Assembly (NCBI RefSeq): GCF_004332155.1
Contig: NZ_SJDV01000002.1
Span: 386,193-450,192, forward strand
DNA length: 64,000 nucleotides
Direction of reading: 5' to 3'
Source of the DNA: Gramella sp. KN1008
GTDB taxonomy: Bacteria; Bacteroidota; Bacteroidia; Flavobacteriales; Flavobacteriaceae
The position numbers were made by a program, and so were the translations under genes. Shown here one piece after another: positions 33,494 to 42,562 of the stretch (position 1 is its first letter; every line of letters starts with the position of its first letter). Under the pieces are notes generated by a model. It was not told where the DNA came from. It saw only the letters and a program-made list of their open reading frames with translations, and searched no databases.

Positions 33494-36142
33494 TTAATCC
33501 TCCGAAAGAATTCCAAGCCTTTTTATAAGCTGAGATAAGGGTACTGAAATACTTCCGAAGACCACTACAGTTAAAAGCTGTTGTATATTTAACGCTTTCA
33601 GGGAAAGCATGGTATTCAAAAAAGGAATCCAGTAAGCTATCACCACAATAAGAATAGAAAGCACTATAGCTCCCCATACCCATTTATTCCGTGTAACTTC
33701 ATTAAAAATAAAAGAAGATTTTACCGAAGGCAGATTGAAAACGTTCAGTAATTGTCCTAAAATGAGGGTATAAAAAGCCATGTTGTTTACAATTACCATA
33801 TCATAGCTTTTTAAATAATAGGCATACCAGGTAATACCGATCACGACCAGCGTTATGGACAGGCTATAAATTACAATCGCCCTCCACAGAGCCCGGGTGA
33901 TGATTGGCTCATCTGACAAGCGTGGCGGTTTCTGCATAACCTTCTCACTACCCTTTCCCATTCCCAGGGCAAGCGCGGGGAAGACATCTGTCACAAGATT
34001 AAGGAACAGGATCTGCAATGGTGTCAATGGTAGCGGAAGACTGGATAAAGATGCAAGAGCCACGGCGATTATTTCGGCCAGGTTACATGACAGTAAGAAA
34101 ACCACAAAATGCCGGATATTTTCAAAAATATTCCTACCCTGTCTTATCGCAAGTTCTGTAGAAGTAAATTTATCATCCATAAGAATGACATCGGCCACTT
34201 CTTTTGCAGCCTCGGTTCCCCTTATTCCCATGGCAATACCAATATCCGCTTTTTTTAATGCCGGAGTATCATTAACCCCGTCCCCTAACATGCCTACCAC
34301 AAGATTATTATTTTGATACAGCTCTACCAGATCCAGTTTTTGTTCAGGGATCATACGGGCAAAAATCCGTGCTTTCAGAAACTTCTTCTCTGCCTGTGGT
34401 GTAAGCTCCTTTAGATTAGTAAACTCCTTCCCAAAAACTATATCATCAGGGTTTGAGTCTGAACCCACCAGTTTTATTTCCTCTCCGATCTTCCGGGCAG
34501 TATTTGGATGATCACCGGTAACCATTACAACTTTCACACCGGCCTTCCTGTAGGTCTCTATAGCATCTGCAACGTCCTTTCGTGGTGGATCCTGAAAGCC
34601 TATAAGCCCAAGAAGTATAAGATCATGCATGGGATTGGATGGAACCTCCTTTTCAAGTTTATAGGCCAGGGCCAGGGTACGCAGCCCGCCAGATGCCATT
34701 TGTTCACCTTCCTTAAGCCACAAATCCTTATTGTGAAGCTCAACAATCTCTTCTCCGGCCTGTAAATAGCTACTGTGATCAAGCAGTGTTTCCATGGCTC
34801 CCTTAACACAGATAAGAAATTCATCATTCGCATTATGAACGGTAAGCATTCGCTTTTTTTCAGTATCGAAGGGAAACTCTTTTATACGGGGAAATTCCTG
34901 CCGTAATGAATCCAGCTCACCACCCTGATCAATCGCAAAATGTAATAAAGCTTCTTCTATAGGATCACCTGATTTCTTTTCATCTGGTCTGGAATTATTA
35001 CATAAGGCTGCTACCTGAATGAGTCTGTCCCGCAGGGACTGAGCAATCGGTAAATTCTCATTTTCTACTTTAAGATTCCGAAGATGCTCGTTATGTACTA
35101 CGATATTTTCCACAAGCATCTTATTTTCTGTAAGTGTCCCGGTCTTATCGGTACAAATCACTCCAACTTCACCAAGCGTTTCTACCGATTCCAGTCTTTT
35201 GATCACCACCTTCTCTTTGGAAAGTCTTAGCATTCCCCGGGCGAGCGCAATAGTAGCAACAATTGGCAGACCTTCAGGAATTGCGGCAACCGCCAGAGCA
35301 ATTCCTGTCTTTATCATCAATACAAGTTCCTTACCCTGAATATATCCGCTTACAGTGGTAAGGACAGCAAGAATCAAAGTAAGCCATATTAACTTCCGGC
35401 TTAGTTTATTAAGTTTCTTCTCCAGAGGAGTTCTTACCTTTATGGCTTCATGAGTAAGTTTACTTATCTCACCAATTTTGGTAGCATTTCCGGTAGCGGT
35501 AACTATGGCCTTTGCACTTCCCCTGGTAACGACAGTACTGCTAAAAACCATATTCTTTTGCTCAGAAAGAGGAATACTTTCATCTAAAACCTCGATTATT
35601 TTTTCTATCTGATGACTCTCCCCGGTGAGGACTGATTCTTTTATAGCCAGGCTATTTGTTTCTATAAGGCGGGCATCTGCCGGGACCATATCTCCCATTT
35701 CAAGGATAAGTATATCGCCAGGAACCAGTAGCCCTGACTCAATGGTCTGGACTTCTGAATCACGGAGCACTCTGCAGGTAGCAGGAGCAAGTTTCTGAAG
35801 CGCTTCAATAGATCGTACTGCCTGCAATTCCATAAAAAAGCCAATAAGGCTGGTCATAATTATAACGAACAGCACTGCAAAACCTTCTATCCAGTCCTGG
35901 AAGAAAAAGGCCAGGACCATGGCAACCGCAAGAATATAAATTATGGGATCTAAAAATTGCTCTGCGAATATATGTAGCACACTTTTTTTCTTCTTACGTT
36001 CCAGAAGGTTAGGACCATAGATTGCCTGTCTTGCTCTTACCTTATCACTGCTCAGACCTTTATCCTTATCAGAGTCCAGCTCTTGTAGGAGTTTAACTGC
36101 AATTTGAGCATGCGGATTTTTTATGCTGATTTTTGATTCCAT
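33494..36142 (-). CDS. Cation-transporting P-type ATPase (Ca2+ type, P2)
   Basis: 882 residues with the full P2 layout: N-terminal cation_ATPase_N domain (about 10-75), two helices, actuator domain with TGES at 173-176, PEGLP at 289-293 in helix 4 (ion site), phosphorylation Asp332 in DKTGTLT, the KGAMET nucleotide motif, GDGVND hinge, and C-terminal helices ending near residue 870. It resembles SERCA/PMCA-like Ca2+ pumps; Na+/K+-type specificity is not supported by obvious motifs. It would export Ca2+ from the cytoplasm. It is a single gene, convergent with the cytosine deaminase. Confidence 0.93.
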   Translation of the reverse strand: MESKISIKNPHAQIAVKLLQELDSDKDKGLSSDKVRARQAIYGPNLLERKKKKSVLHIFAEQFLDPIIYILAVAMVLAFFFQDWIEGFAVLFVIIMTSLIGFFMELQAVRSIEALQKLAPATCRVLRDSEVQTIESGLLVPGDILILEMGDMVPADARLIETNSLAIKESVLTGESHQIEKIIEVLDESIPLSEQKNMVFSSTVVTRGSAKAIVTATGNATKIGEISKLTHEAIKVRTPLEKKLNKLSRKLIWLTLILAVLTTVSGYIQGKELVLMIKTGIALAVAAIPEGLPIVATIALARGMLRLSKEKVVIKRLESVETLGEVGVICTDKTGTLTENKMLVENIVVHNEHLRNLKVENENLPIAQSLRDRLIQVAALCNNSRPDEKKSGDPIEEALLHFAIDQGGELDSLRQEFPRIKEFPFDTEKKRMLTVHNANDEFLICVKGAMETLLDHSSYLQAGEEIVELHNKDLWLKEGEQMASGGLRTLALAYKLEKEVPSNPMHDLILLGLIGFQDPPRKDVADAIETYRKAGVKVVMVTGDHPNTARKIGEEIKLVGSDSNPDDIVFGKEFTNLKELTPQAEKKFLKARIFARMIPEQKLDLVELYQNNNLVVGMLGDGVNDTPALKKADIGIAMGIRGTEAAKEVADVILMDDKFTSTELAIRQGRNIFENIRHFVVFLLSCNLAEIIAVALASLSSLPLPLTPLQILFLNLVTDVFPALALGMGKGSEKVMQKPPRLSDEPIITRALWRAIVIYSLSITLVVIGITWYAYYLKSYDMVIVNNMAFYTLILGQLLNVFNLPSVKSSFIFNEVTRNKWVWGAIVLSILIVVIAYWIPFLNTMLSLKALNIQQLLTVVVFGSISVPLSQLIKRLGILSED

Positions 36143-36292
36143 TTGATCTAAAGCCGGATAAAAGAATACCTCTTGGATCGGATAATGAGGATAAAATCAA
36201 TGTTCGATCTGTTAATCCTTAAAATTTCCTTAAATAAAAGCAATAGGCTTTTTAAATTTACGTTGAAAACAAAACATAAAGAACCCTACCCC

Positions 36293-36751
36293 ATGAGAAT
36301 TTTCAAGATCACATTAATCTTTATTGCCCTAAACGCTTTTCTGGCCTGTGATAATGACCAGGATGACATAGCTCTTTCTGCTGCCGAAGCTGCCCAGCTT
36401 AATTACATAGTAAAACAGGGAGAATGGAAGATCAGCAATTATACTTCTAACGGGATGGATAATACTGCAAATTATAATGATTATGTTTTCGTTTTTGAAG
36501 AAAACAATAAACTTGTGGTTAATTCATCTTCTGAAACTATAAGCGGAACATGGAGAGTAAGCAATGATTCGGGAAGTGAAACTGATTCCTATGACGACGT
36601 AGACTTCAATCTTTTTTTCAGTTCTACCGGAAAACTTGCAGAGCTTACCAGTAATTATGATGTGATCTCGGCTACTAATAATGAGATCCGGCTAATTCAC
36701 GAAAACTCTCAAAATGAAAATGACGGCCTGCTAACTTTTAGCAGAAATTAA
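36293..36751 (+). CDS. Lipocalin-like lipoprotein
   Basis: 152 residues from the ATG at 36293. MRIFKITLIFIALNAFLAC is a lipoprotein signal with lipobox FLAC and then a DNDQDD stretch that favours outer-membrane sorting or surface export. The mature part (GEWKISNY, YVFVFEENNKLVV, ISGTWRV, LTFSRN) follows the small lipocalin-like family common in Flavobacteria. An in-frame upstream ATG exists at 36173, but it adds 40 unlikely residues before the signal peptide. TAAATTTA at 36253-36260 is a near-match to the -7 element. Function unknown. Confidence 0.75.
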   Translation: MRIFKITLIFIALNAFLACDNDQDDIALSAAEAAQLNYIVKQGEWKISNYTSNGMDNTANYNDYVFVFEENNKLVVNSSSETISGTWRVSNDSGSETDSYDDVDFNLFFSSTGKLAELTSNYDVISATNNEIRLIHENSQNENDGLLTFSRN

Positions 36752-36860
36752 AGTTTGAGAAATATCTCCAGATTACCCGTTATTAAAATTATTATCTATT
36801 ACTCTTGCCTTCATTTTTGAATAGCTTTTTAGTAAATTGGCTACTTCAAACCCAAATAAA

Positions 36861-37856
36861 ATGAGTACATACCAACCTGCTGAGAAGAGATACGAAAAAA
36901 TGCAATATCGCCGCTGTGGAAAAAGTGGTATCAAATTGCCATTAATTTCTTTGGGCCTGTGGCATAACTTTGGAGATAATGACGATTTTGAGAATTCCAG
37001 AAGTATCTTAAGAACAGCATTTGACAATGGTATAACTCATTTTGACCTGGCAAATAATTATGGTCCGCCGTATGGCTCAGCTGAAAAGAACTTCGGAAGG
37101 ATTTTTAAGGAAGACTTTAAACCTTATAGAGATGAACTTATAATTTCCACTAAAGCCGGCTGGGATATGTGGCCAGGGCCTTACGGGAATTTTGGATCAA
37201 GAAAATACTTAATCGCCAGTCTTGACCAGTCGTTACAACGCATGGGACTGGATTATGTAGATATTTTCTATCACCACCGTCCGGATCCTGAAACACCTCT
37301 GGAAGAGACCATGGGAGCACTGGATCAGATCGTACGGCAGGGTAAAGCCCTTTATGTGGGAATTTCACAGTATAACGCCGAAGACACTAAGAAGGCCGCA
37401 AAAATTCTAAAAGAGCAGAAAACTCCTTTTCTTATACACCAGCCACGCTATAATATGATGGATCGCTGGGTGGAAGATAGCCTGTTGAATAGCCTCGAAA
37501 AAATTGGAATTGGAAGCATAGTATTCTCTCCTTTAGAACAGGGAATCCTTACTTCTAAATACCTGCATGGAATTCCTGAAGATTCCAGGGCAGCGACAGA
37601 AGGCAGCTATCTTGACAAATCACAGATCACCGATGAAGTGGTTGGACAGGTTCAGGAATTAAACAAAATAGCCAAATCAAGAGATCAGAGTCTTGCTCAG
37701 ATGGCCGTAGCATGGTTGTTAAAAGATGAAAGAGTTACCTCTGTACTCGTAGGTGTTAGTAAAGTGGCTCAGCTCGAAGATAATATAGCCGCTATCAGGA
37801 ACATTCAATTCACAAAGGAAGAACTTCAACAGATTGATAATATTCTGAAGAAATAA
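36861..37856 (+). CDS. Aldo/keto reductase (YghZ/GAP-reductase type)
   Basis: A 331-residue NADPH-dependent aldo/keto reductase. The catalytic tetrad is visible: Asp and Tyr in HFDLANNYGPPYG, Lys in ISTKAGW and His in FYHHRPDP. The YGP...SAEKNFGRI and SPLEQGILTSKYL segments fit the AKR14/YghZ group, which reduces L-glyceraldehyde-3-phosphate or methylglyoxal and other aldehydes. The start is the ATG at 36861, preceded by an A-rich leader; the frame is open a further 8 codons upstream to a TTG. It converges on manA. Confidence 0.93.
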   Translation: MSTYQPAEKRYEKMQYRRCGKSGIKLPLISLGLWHNFGDNDDFENSRSILRTAFDNGITHFDLANNYGPPYGSAEKNFGRIFKEDFKPYRDELIISTKAGWDMWPGPYGNFGSRKYLIASLDQSLQRMGLDYVDIFYHHRPDPETPLEETMGALDQIVRQGKALYVGISQYNAEDTKKAAKILKEQKTPFLIHQPRYNMMDRWVEDSLLNSLEKIGIGSIVFSPLEQGILTSKYLHGIPEDSRAATEGSYLDKSQITDEVVGQVQELNKIAKSRDQSLAQMAVAWLLKDERVTSVLVGVSKVAQLEDNIAAIRNIQFTKEELQQIDNILKK

Positions 37857-37862
37857 TCCGGT

Positions 37863-38834
37863 TTATTCTATATAGATCTCCAAAAGCTCTGCGCCATTTG
37901 CATTAATTTCGACTTTGTTAGCCAAAGCAGGTAGCAGCAGAGTCTGACCTTTTTTTAGAGATTCAGAATTCCCGTTAAGGTTTATCACAGCCTTTCCATT
38001 AATACACATGTAGACTACAAAAGAGTCCAGAGAAGAATAGTCTTTTTTAACCTCGTCTTTTATCGACAGGAAATTGGTTGTAAAATATTCACAGGAAGTT
38101 ATTTCAGAAGACCGGTTTTCTCTTTTTTCATACTCAAGCCAGTAATCATCCTTTTTCTCAAAATCTATTGCATCAAGGGCAAGTGCGGTATGCAGATCTC
38201 TTGAATTGCCTTCACTGTCCAGCCTGTTCCAATCGTATATTCTGTAAGTAATGTCAGATGTCTGCTGAATTTCCGCAAGCAGGATACCACCTCCAATCGC
38301 ATGCACCGTACCTGTTTTTATGAACAGAGAATCTCCTTTTTTCACTTCTTCGAAGTTCAGCAGATCGGTGATCTTTCCCTCTTCAAGGTACTCAAGATAC
38401 TCTCTTTTATCCAGGGCCTTGTTAAAACCTATATTCAGTTTAGAGCCTTTATCTGCTTGTATAATATACCACATTTCGGTCTTACCGGAAGAATTATGCC
38501 TCTGCCTGGCCAGTTCATCATTAGGATGTAATTGTACCGAAAGATTGGTCTTAGCATCTATGAACTTGATGAGTAATGGAAAATTATTTCCAAATTCTTT
38601 ATAGATCTTTTGTCCTACCAGACTTTCTTTGTGCTCTTCTATTAGCTCTCTAAGATTTTTACCCTTAGCCTCTCCATTTTCCACAACCGATATAAAGCCT
38701 TCTACTCCGGATATTTCCCAACTCTCCCCTACATGTTCCCGGTTGGTGTCTTTTTGAAGGATATCCCTGAGCTTACTTCCGCCCCATATCTTATCCTGCA
38801 AAATAGGTCTGAATTTTATAGGATACTCAATCAT
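37863..38834 (-). CDS. manA: Mannose-6-phosphate isomerase, class I
   Basis: A 323-residue type I phosphomannose isomerase, the short Bacillus-like form. The double cupin shows metal ligands in LSVQLHPNDE, the glutamate in KTEMWYII and HAIGGGILLAEIQQTSDITYRIYDW, the diagnostic C-terminal active-site block. It interconverts fructose-6-P and mannose-6-P with Zn2+, feeding GDP-mannose. It overlaps the GT39 gene by 8 bases, so it belongs to the glycosylation operon that starts at 41902; that suggests mannose or a derived sugar is the residue transferred. Confidence 0.93.
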   Translation of the reverse strand: MIEYPIKFRPILQDKIWGGSKLRDILQKDTNREHVGESWEISGVEGFISVVENGEAKGKNLRELIEEHKESLVGQKIYKEFGNNFPLLIKFIDAKTNLSVQLHPNDELARQRHNSSGKTEMWYIIQADKGSKLNIGFNKALDKREYLEYLEEGKITDLLNFEEVKKGDSLFIKTGTVHAIGGGILLAEIQQTSDITYRIYDWNRLDSEGNSRDLHTALALDAIDFEKKDDYWLEYEKRENRSSEITSCEYFTTNFLSIKDEVKKDYSSLDSFVVYMCINGKAVINLNGNSESLKKGQTLLLPALANKVEINANGAELLEIYIE

Positions 38835-40455
38835 TATTCACATTTTTACTTATCAAATATAGGTCTCTATATAATCTTTCTTTATGGGTATTCCCCACCG
38901 GATTCATATCTATCTCATCGATTTTCCTTATCTCAAATTTAGAAAATACTTCCTCCATTTCAGTTTTTTGCCCTTCGGTAGCCAGAAGAAGAAATTTTGC
39001 GGATTCCGGTATCGCGAAGTTCTTTCCATCCCAGAGAACTTTTATAGGTTTTCCATATTCCCAGATGATTTCGGGAGTAAATCCATGAAACTCATATAGA
39101 GGCATGGGATCCTTTTCAATATAAATGTCTACTTTTCTTATACTGGTATAATCAGGATTCACTTCTATTTTCCTGGCCATGGGAAGCCCAAAGAATATTA
39201 TACTAATAATAAACCACACTGTAAGGTAAAAGACTGGTTTAAATCGATTGGCTCTCAGGTAAAATAAAATAAGGATCCCAATCCCAAACAAAACTAAAGA
39301 AGTGACCAGGAGCCATGGCCAGATATCCGGTAGTTCATCCTGGAAATATATATATCCTCCTATGGGAAATATTAGACCAATAATGGCAATAAGAATGAAA
39401 TTGAAATATACTACCCATTTTTCCTTTCCCGGTAACATATCAAACCTTCTAAAGAGGTATTCAATATAAAAGGCAGTGTTCAAAGCCATAGGGATAAGGA
39501 CAGGTAAAAGATATCTTGATTTTTTCTCCGGGATTATGGAAAGCAGTAAAACAGAACCCAGCGTCCAAATGAGCGTGAACTTATATCCCGGTTTGTTAAA
39601 AACACGGTTCTTAAGGTAAGGATACAGTAAGCCTACGAAGGCCGGAATTGTCCAGATACCGCTCTGTATCACAAAACTCCAGTAGTAATAGAATGGTCTT
39701 ACATTATAATCCAGCCATCTGCCGGTTTCCTTATCGGTGATTCTTGAAACGGCATGAGTATCTTCCAGGTAAACATATAAGCTCCACGGGGCAGCTACAA
39801 GAAATGCAAATCCTATGGTAAGTAATAAAGGTTTCCATAAGCTTTTAAAATTCCTGTACTTATAAACCGCTCCGTATGCGATGAGGAAAGGAAGTAAAAG
39901 CGCATACATAGAAACGGGGCCCTTACTCAAGAAAGAGCAGCCAATCAGAATCCCGGCAAGAACAGAATTAAGGTATTTATCCGATTGTTCGGTAAAAACC
40001 TTGTAAAGCCCGTAAATAGCCATAACCATCCAGGCGTGTGTATGTATATCCCATTGGCCGTCCCTTCCGGAATAAAGAATATAAAAAGAAGTGGAAGCAA
40101 TAAGACCCGAGATAAAGGCAAACTTTCTATGTCCAGTGAACTTAAGCCCAAGTTTATAAATAAAGATCACCGCAAGAGAGCCCATTATAGCTGCCGGCAA
40201 CCTTAGAGCAAAGAGATTTTTCATCCCGAAAAGCATCATGGAAATTGCAGTAAACCAGGTTGGTAACGGAGGTTTCTCATATCGTGGCTCATCGTTCAAG
40301 GTGGTGAAGATCCAGTGGTCCAGACTGATCATTTCCCTTGCCGTGGCAAAATTACGCGCCTCCATTATATTCACATAAATAGCATCTAGGTTTACGAAGA
40401 AGATCGCTATACATACCAGGATTAATAAAAGAAGATAATTATCCCTTAATTTCAT
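38827..40455 (-). CDS. ArnT-like GT39 membrane glycosyltransferase
   Basis: 542 residues with about ten membrane helices and a soluble C-terminal end (about 420-542). The N-terminal loop NDEPRYEKPPLPTWFTA holds the acidic residue and the E-x-PPL-W motif of ArnT/PMT-type enzymes, and RLPAAIMGSLAV follows in the next helices. These enzymes move a sugar from undecaprenyl phosphate to lipid A or protein in the periplasm. It is flanked by manA and the LAB_N and GT2 genes, the usual set for making and flipping an undecaprenyl-P-sugar. Confidence 0.9.
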   Translation of the reverse strand: MKLRDNYLLLLILVCIAIFFVNLDAIYVNIMEARNFATAREMISLDHWIFTTLNDEPRYEKPPLPTWFTAISMMLFGMKNLFALRLPAAIMGSLAVIFIYKLGLKFTGHRKFAFISGLIASTSFYILYSGRDGQWDIHTHAWMVMAIYGLYKVFTEQSDKYLNSVLAGILIGCSFLSKGPVSMYALLLPFLIAYGAVYKYRNFKSLWKPLLLTIGFAFLVAAPWSLYVYLEDTHAVSRITDKETGRWLDYNVRPFYYYWSFVIQSGIWTIPAFVGLLYPYLKNRVFNKPGYKFTLIWTLGSVLLLSIIPEKKSRYLLPVLIPMALNTAFYIEYLFRRFDMLPGKEKWVVYFNFILIAIIGLIFPIGGYIYFQDELPDIWPWLLVTSLVLFGIGILILFYLRANRFKPVFYLTVWFIISIIFFGLPMARKIEVNPDYTSIRKVDIYIEKDPMPLYEFHGFTPEIIWEYGKPIKVLWDGKNFAIPESAKFLLLATEGQKTEMEEVFSKFEIRKIDEIDMNPVGNTHKERLYRDLYLISKNVNND

Positions 40456-41065
40456 TTTTATGGATATAAATATTTCGAATATACATTATAAGACCAAATC
40501 CATGACCTGCCAGCAACACAGGATCCTTCCTTATTACTGCATAGATAAGAATAAGTCCGGAACCAAGTAGGCTCAAAAGCCAGAAACCTATGGGTAGCGA
40601 GGATACCTTCTTTCTTTCTGAATAAATCCATTGATATAGAAACCTCAGATTAAAAATTACCTGAGCCACCGAACCAAGAAGAAGGAGCCAGAAGGGAATA
40701 TCTTCATTCCTGAAAAGTCTCGTGGCATTGTACTCATTGTTATTAAATCCGTAAACGACTATCAATAGAGGAAAAATCCATAAGAACAGTCTTAAAACCC
40801 GGGGGAATCTTAACCATTCTCCCTGGAGTTGTAGGTTCCTTATATAAATAAAATAGGTTAACGCCTGGCCAAACATAATGGCGAAATCATCCCTTAGATA
40901 ACCGTACACGAATAATAAGAACGAAGCAAAAAGACTTAACTGCCAGAAGATAACCGGAGTAATGATCCTTTTATTCTTTTCTGAAAGTAACCATTGAAGA
41001 ATCATACGCCCTGAAAATAAAAGCTGAGCTGTAAATCCTAGAGCATAGACCAACCAGTTACTCAT
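40439..41065 (-). CDS. Lipid-A-disaccharide synthase N-terminal-like (LAB_N) membrane protein
   Basis: 208 residues with six or seven short helices forming two LAB_N units (about 4-85 and 125-200). Each has the motif FSGRMILQWLLSEK / FNLRFLYQWIYSERKK, then SLFASFLLFVYG / SLLGSGLILIYA and YIRNL / YIRNI. The fold resembles PQ-loop/SWEET transporters. Next to GT2 and GT39 genes it is a candidate flippase for the lipid-linked sugar; that role is inference. It overlaps the GT39 gene by 17 bases and the GT2 gene by 8. Confidence 0.88.
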   Translation of the reverse strand: MSNWLVYALGFTAQLLFSGRMILQWLLSEKNKRIITPVIFWQLSLFASFLLFVYGYLRDDFAIMFGQALTYFIYIRNLQLQGEWLRFPRVLRLFLWIFPLLIVVYGFNNNEYNATRLFRNEDIPFWLLLLGSVAQVIFNLRFLYQWIYSERKKVSSLPIGFWLLSLLGSGLILIYAVIRKDPVLLAGHGFGLIMYIRNIYIHKNEIKG

Positions 41066-41774
41066 TCTTTTCGGCTACTTTATAATTTATATAGGATTTT
41101 TTCATCCATACGTATGCAAAACAGTCTATAAGTGGTCCCATAAACCGGTTCCTGAAATTGTATTTCGATTGTCCCGCCAGCCTGGGATAGTGTGGTATTA
41201 CCACTTCTTTTATCTTACCATGCTGAAGCAACACCATTGCAGGAAGAAATCGCTGTAAGCCTTTAAACATTGGGATATTCACTGCATATTCGGTCTTCAT
41301 TACTTTTAACGGGCATCCGGTATCATGCATATAATCTTTGGTGAACAAATTTCTTACCCCGTTACCAACTTTTGAAGATATTCTTTTTACCAGTGTATCT
41401 TTTCTTTCCTTCCGCCATCCAGTCACCAGATCATATTCCCCCAAATAAGGAAGTAATTTTTCGAAATCTTCCGGATAGGTCTGCAAATCGGCGTCGAGAT
41501 ATCCTAAAAAAGCCGTATCGGTATGGTCAAAAGCGGCTTTTAAAGCAGCTCCTTTTCCAAAATTCCTTTCGAAAAGAAGATATCCAAATCCATCATTCTG
41601 GCAACAGAATTCCTTTATCATTACCGGACTGGAATCGGTAGAACCATCGTCCACTAAAAGGACCTTAGTTCTTTTGGAAGCTCGTGAAATATATTCTTTT
41701 AATTGAACGAAAAGTTGTGGCAGGCAGTCCTGTTCGTTATAGACGGGAACAATAATTGTAAAATCGTTTGTCAT
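41058..41774 (-). CDS. DPM1/ArnC-like GT2 glycosyltransferase
   Basis: A 238-residue GT-A enzyme. TIIVPVYNEQDCLPQL, LLVDDGSTDSS, NFGKGAALKAAFDH and the metal-binding DADLQTYPED with DxD are all clear; RISSKVGNGVRNLFTKDYMHDTGCPLKV fits polyprenyl-phosphate sugar transferases. There are no C-terminal membrane helices, unlike GtrB. It would charge undecaprenyl phosphate with a sugar for the GT39 enzyme. Its ATG overlaps the stop of a small reading frame upstream (ATGA). Confidence 0.92.
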   Translation of the reverse strand: MTNDFTIIVPVYNEQDCLPQLFVQLKEYISRASKRTKVLLVDDGSTDSSPVMIKEFCCQNDGFGYLLFERNFGKGAALKAAFDHTDTAFLGYLDADLQTYPEDFEKLLPYLGEYDLVTGWRKERKDTLVKRISSKVGNGVRNLFTKDYMHDTGCPLKVMKTEYAVNIPMFKGLQRFLPAMVLLQHGKIKEVVIPHYPRLAGQSKYNFRNRFMGPLIDCFAYVWMKKSYINYKVAEKNE

Positions 41775-41902
41775 GCTATAGCGGCAATTCCGTATTCAAG
41801 ATCATGGATACTGTCACCGGTTTTAATGGCAATTTTCATCGAAAAGCATGAATGCTCCCCATTTTCGTAAACCGGAGAGATTTTTAGTAGAAATTCAGGC
41901 AT
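41771..41902 (-). CDS. Possible 43-residue protein coupled to the GT2 gene
   Basis: A short reading frame, MPEFLLKISPVYENGEHSC continuing to end EYGIAAIA. Its TGA overlaps the ATG of the GT2 gene in an ATGA, the same coupling seen between real genes in this window. That placement is the main evidence; it could be a leader peptide or first gene of the glycosylation operon. No signal peptide, helix or known family is evident. Confidence 0.5.
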   Translation of the reverse strand: MPEFLLKISPVYENGEHSCFSMKIAIKTGDSIHDLEYGIAAIA

Positions 41903-42013
41903 AAATTTGAGCTCGAAAATTTTGGGCTAAATTAAGATAAATTTATGAACCCATCCTTTTTTGTCTTTCACCGATGAATCTTTACTATTAAAAGATTTTT
42001 TGACCGAATCTAA

Positions 42014-42042
42014 TTGTGGATAGGCATTTCCTCCTATATTTG
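42014..42042 (+). promoter_or_regulatory. Promoter of the 84-residue protein gene
   Basis: TTG at 42014-42016, then 18 bases, then TATATTTG at 42035-42042: an excellent match to the consensus. Transcription would begin near 42048, which excludes in-frame starts upstream and supports the ATG at 42095. Confidence 0.65.
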
Positions 42043-42094
42043 GAATGCCAAATCTACACGAATCACCTGCTTGCTAACTGTAAAACAACTGGTT

Positions 42095-42349
42095 ATGCTA
42101 CAGCAACAGGATTATATTTTAAATACAGAGGAAGAATATAAACAGATCGATTCTGTAAAAGAAATGATCCAGGATATTCACCAGTCTGGAAATTTCTTTC
42201 AACTATCGTTACAAACCCTGGAGCTTATAAGACGCTTCAATAATCTTTTTATCACGGTGTTTGAGAAAAATGAGAAATCCCCAAGTCTGTTTCATCAACT
42301 TGTGGTCCTGAGTCATAGCCTGGAAACGCAATTATTAAGAGAAAACTGA
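42095..42349 (+). CDS. Small unknown cytoplasmic protein (84 aa)
   Basis: I do not recognise this family. From the ATG at 42095 it encodes 84 residues, largely helical and charged (EEEYKQIDSVKEMIQDIHQ, LSLQTLELIRRFNNLFITVF), with no signal peptide or membrane segment. It has its own strong promoter 53 bases upstream and its own terminator 31 bases downstream, so it is a well-expressed single-gene unit. The frame is open upstream to 42014, but that would place the promoter inside the coding region. Confidence 0.72.
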   Translation: MLQQQDYILNTEEEYKQIDSVKEMIQDIHQSGNFFQLSLQTLELIRRFNNLFITVFEKNEKSPSLFHQLVVLSHSLETQLLREN

Positions 42350-42380
42350 ATAAACTAAAAAATACTATTTACTGAAAATC

Positions 42381-42412
42381 AAAAACTTCCTTCGGGAAGT
42401 TTTTCTTTTTTA
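42381..42412 (+). terminator. Rho-independent terminator with TTCG loop
   Basis: AAAAACTTCC, TTCG-type loop, GGAAGTTTTT and a T-run; it closes the 84-residue protein gene just before the tRNA-Arg promoter. Confidence 0.88.
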
Positions 42413-42443
42413 GGAATTGCCTTATTTTTTAAATAAAAAAACA

Positions 42444-42473
42444 TTGTTTTATTTATAAAGAGGCTTATATTTG
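42444..42473 (+). promoter_or_regulatory. Promoter of tRNA-Arg
   Basis: TTG at 42444-42446, 19 bases, TATATTTG at 42466-42473. The tRNA begins 12 bases later. The bases from 42470 (ATTTGCAACCGCAAAA) equal those at the tRNA-Ser promoter. Confidence 0.75.
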
Positions 42474-42485
42474 CAACCGCAAAAA

Positions 42486-42559
42486 GGTCTCGTAGCTCAG
42501 CTGGATAGAGCATCTGCCTTCTAAGCAGACGGTCACAGGTTCGAATCCTGTCGAGATCA
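42486..42559 (+). tRNA. tRNA-Arg (anticodon TCT)
   Basis: Acceptor GGTCTCG pairs with CGAGATC (one G-T pair), D arm GCTCAGCTGGATAGAGC, anticodon loop CTTCTAA giving TCT, T arm with GGTTCGAATCC. CCA is not encoded. It decodes AGA/AGG. Confidence 0.96.
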
Positions 42560-42562
42560 CAA

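Noticed and set aside
33897..34316. 139-residue plus-strand frame inside the P-type ATPase gene
   Set aside because: Antisense to the conserved GDGVND/helix region of the ATPase; no independent support.
36173..36292. Upstream ATG for the lipocalin-like lipoprotein
   Set aside because: It would put 40 basic residues before a clear lipoprotein signal peptide and run across a near-consensus -7 element.
42014..42094. Upstream in-frame start for the 84-residue protein
   Set aside because: The segment contains the TTG and TATATTTG of a near-perfect promoter, so it is untranslated.
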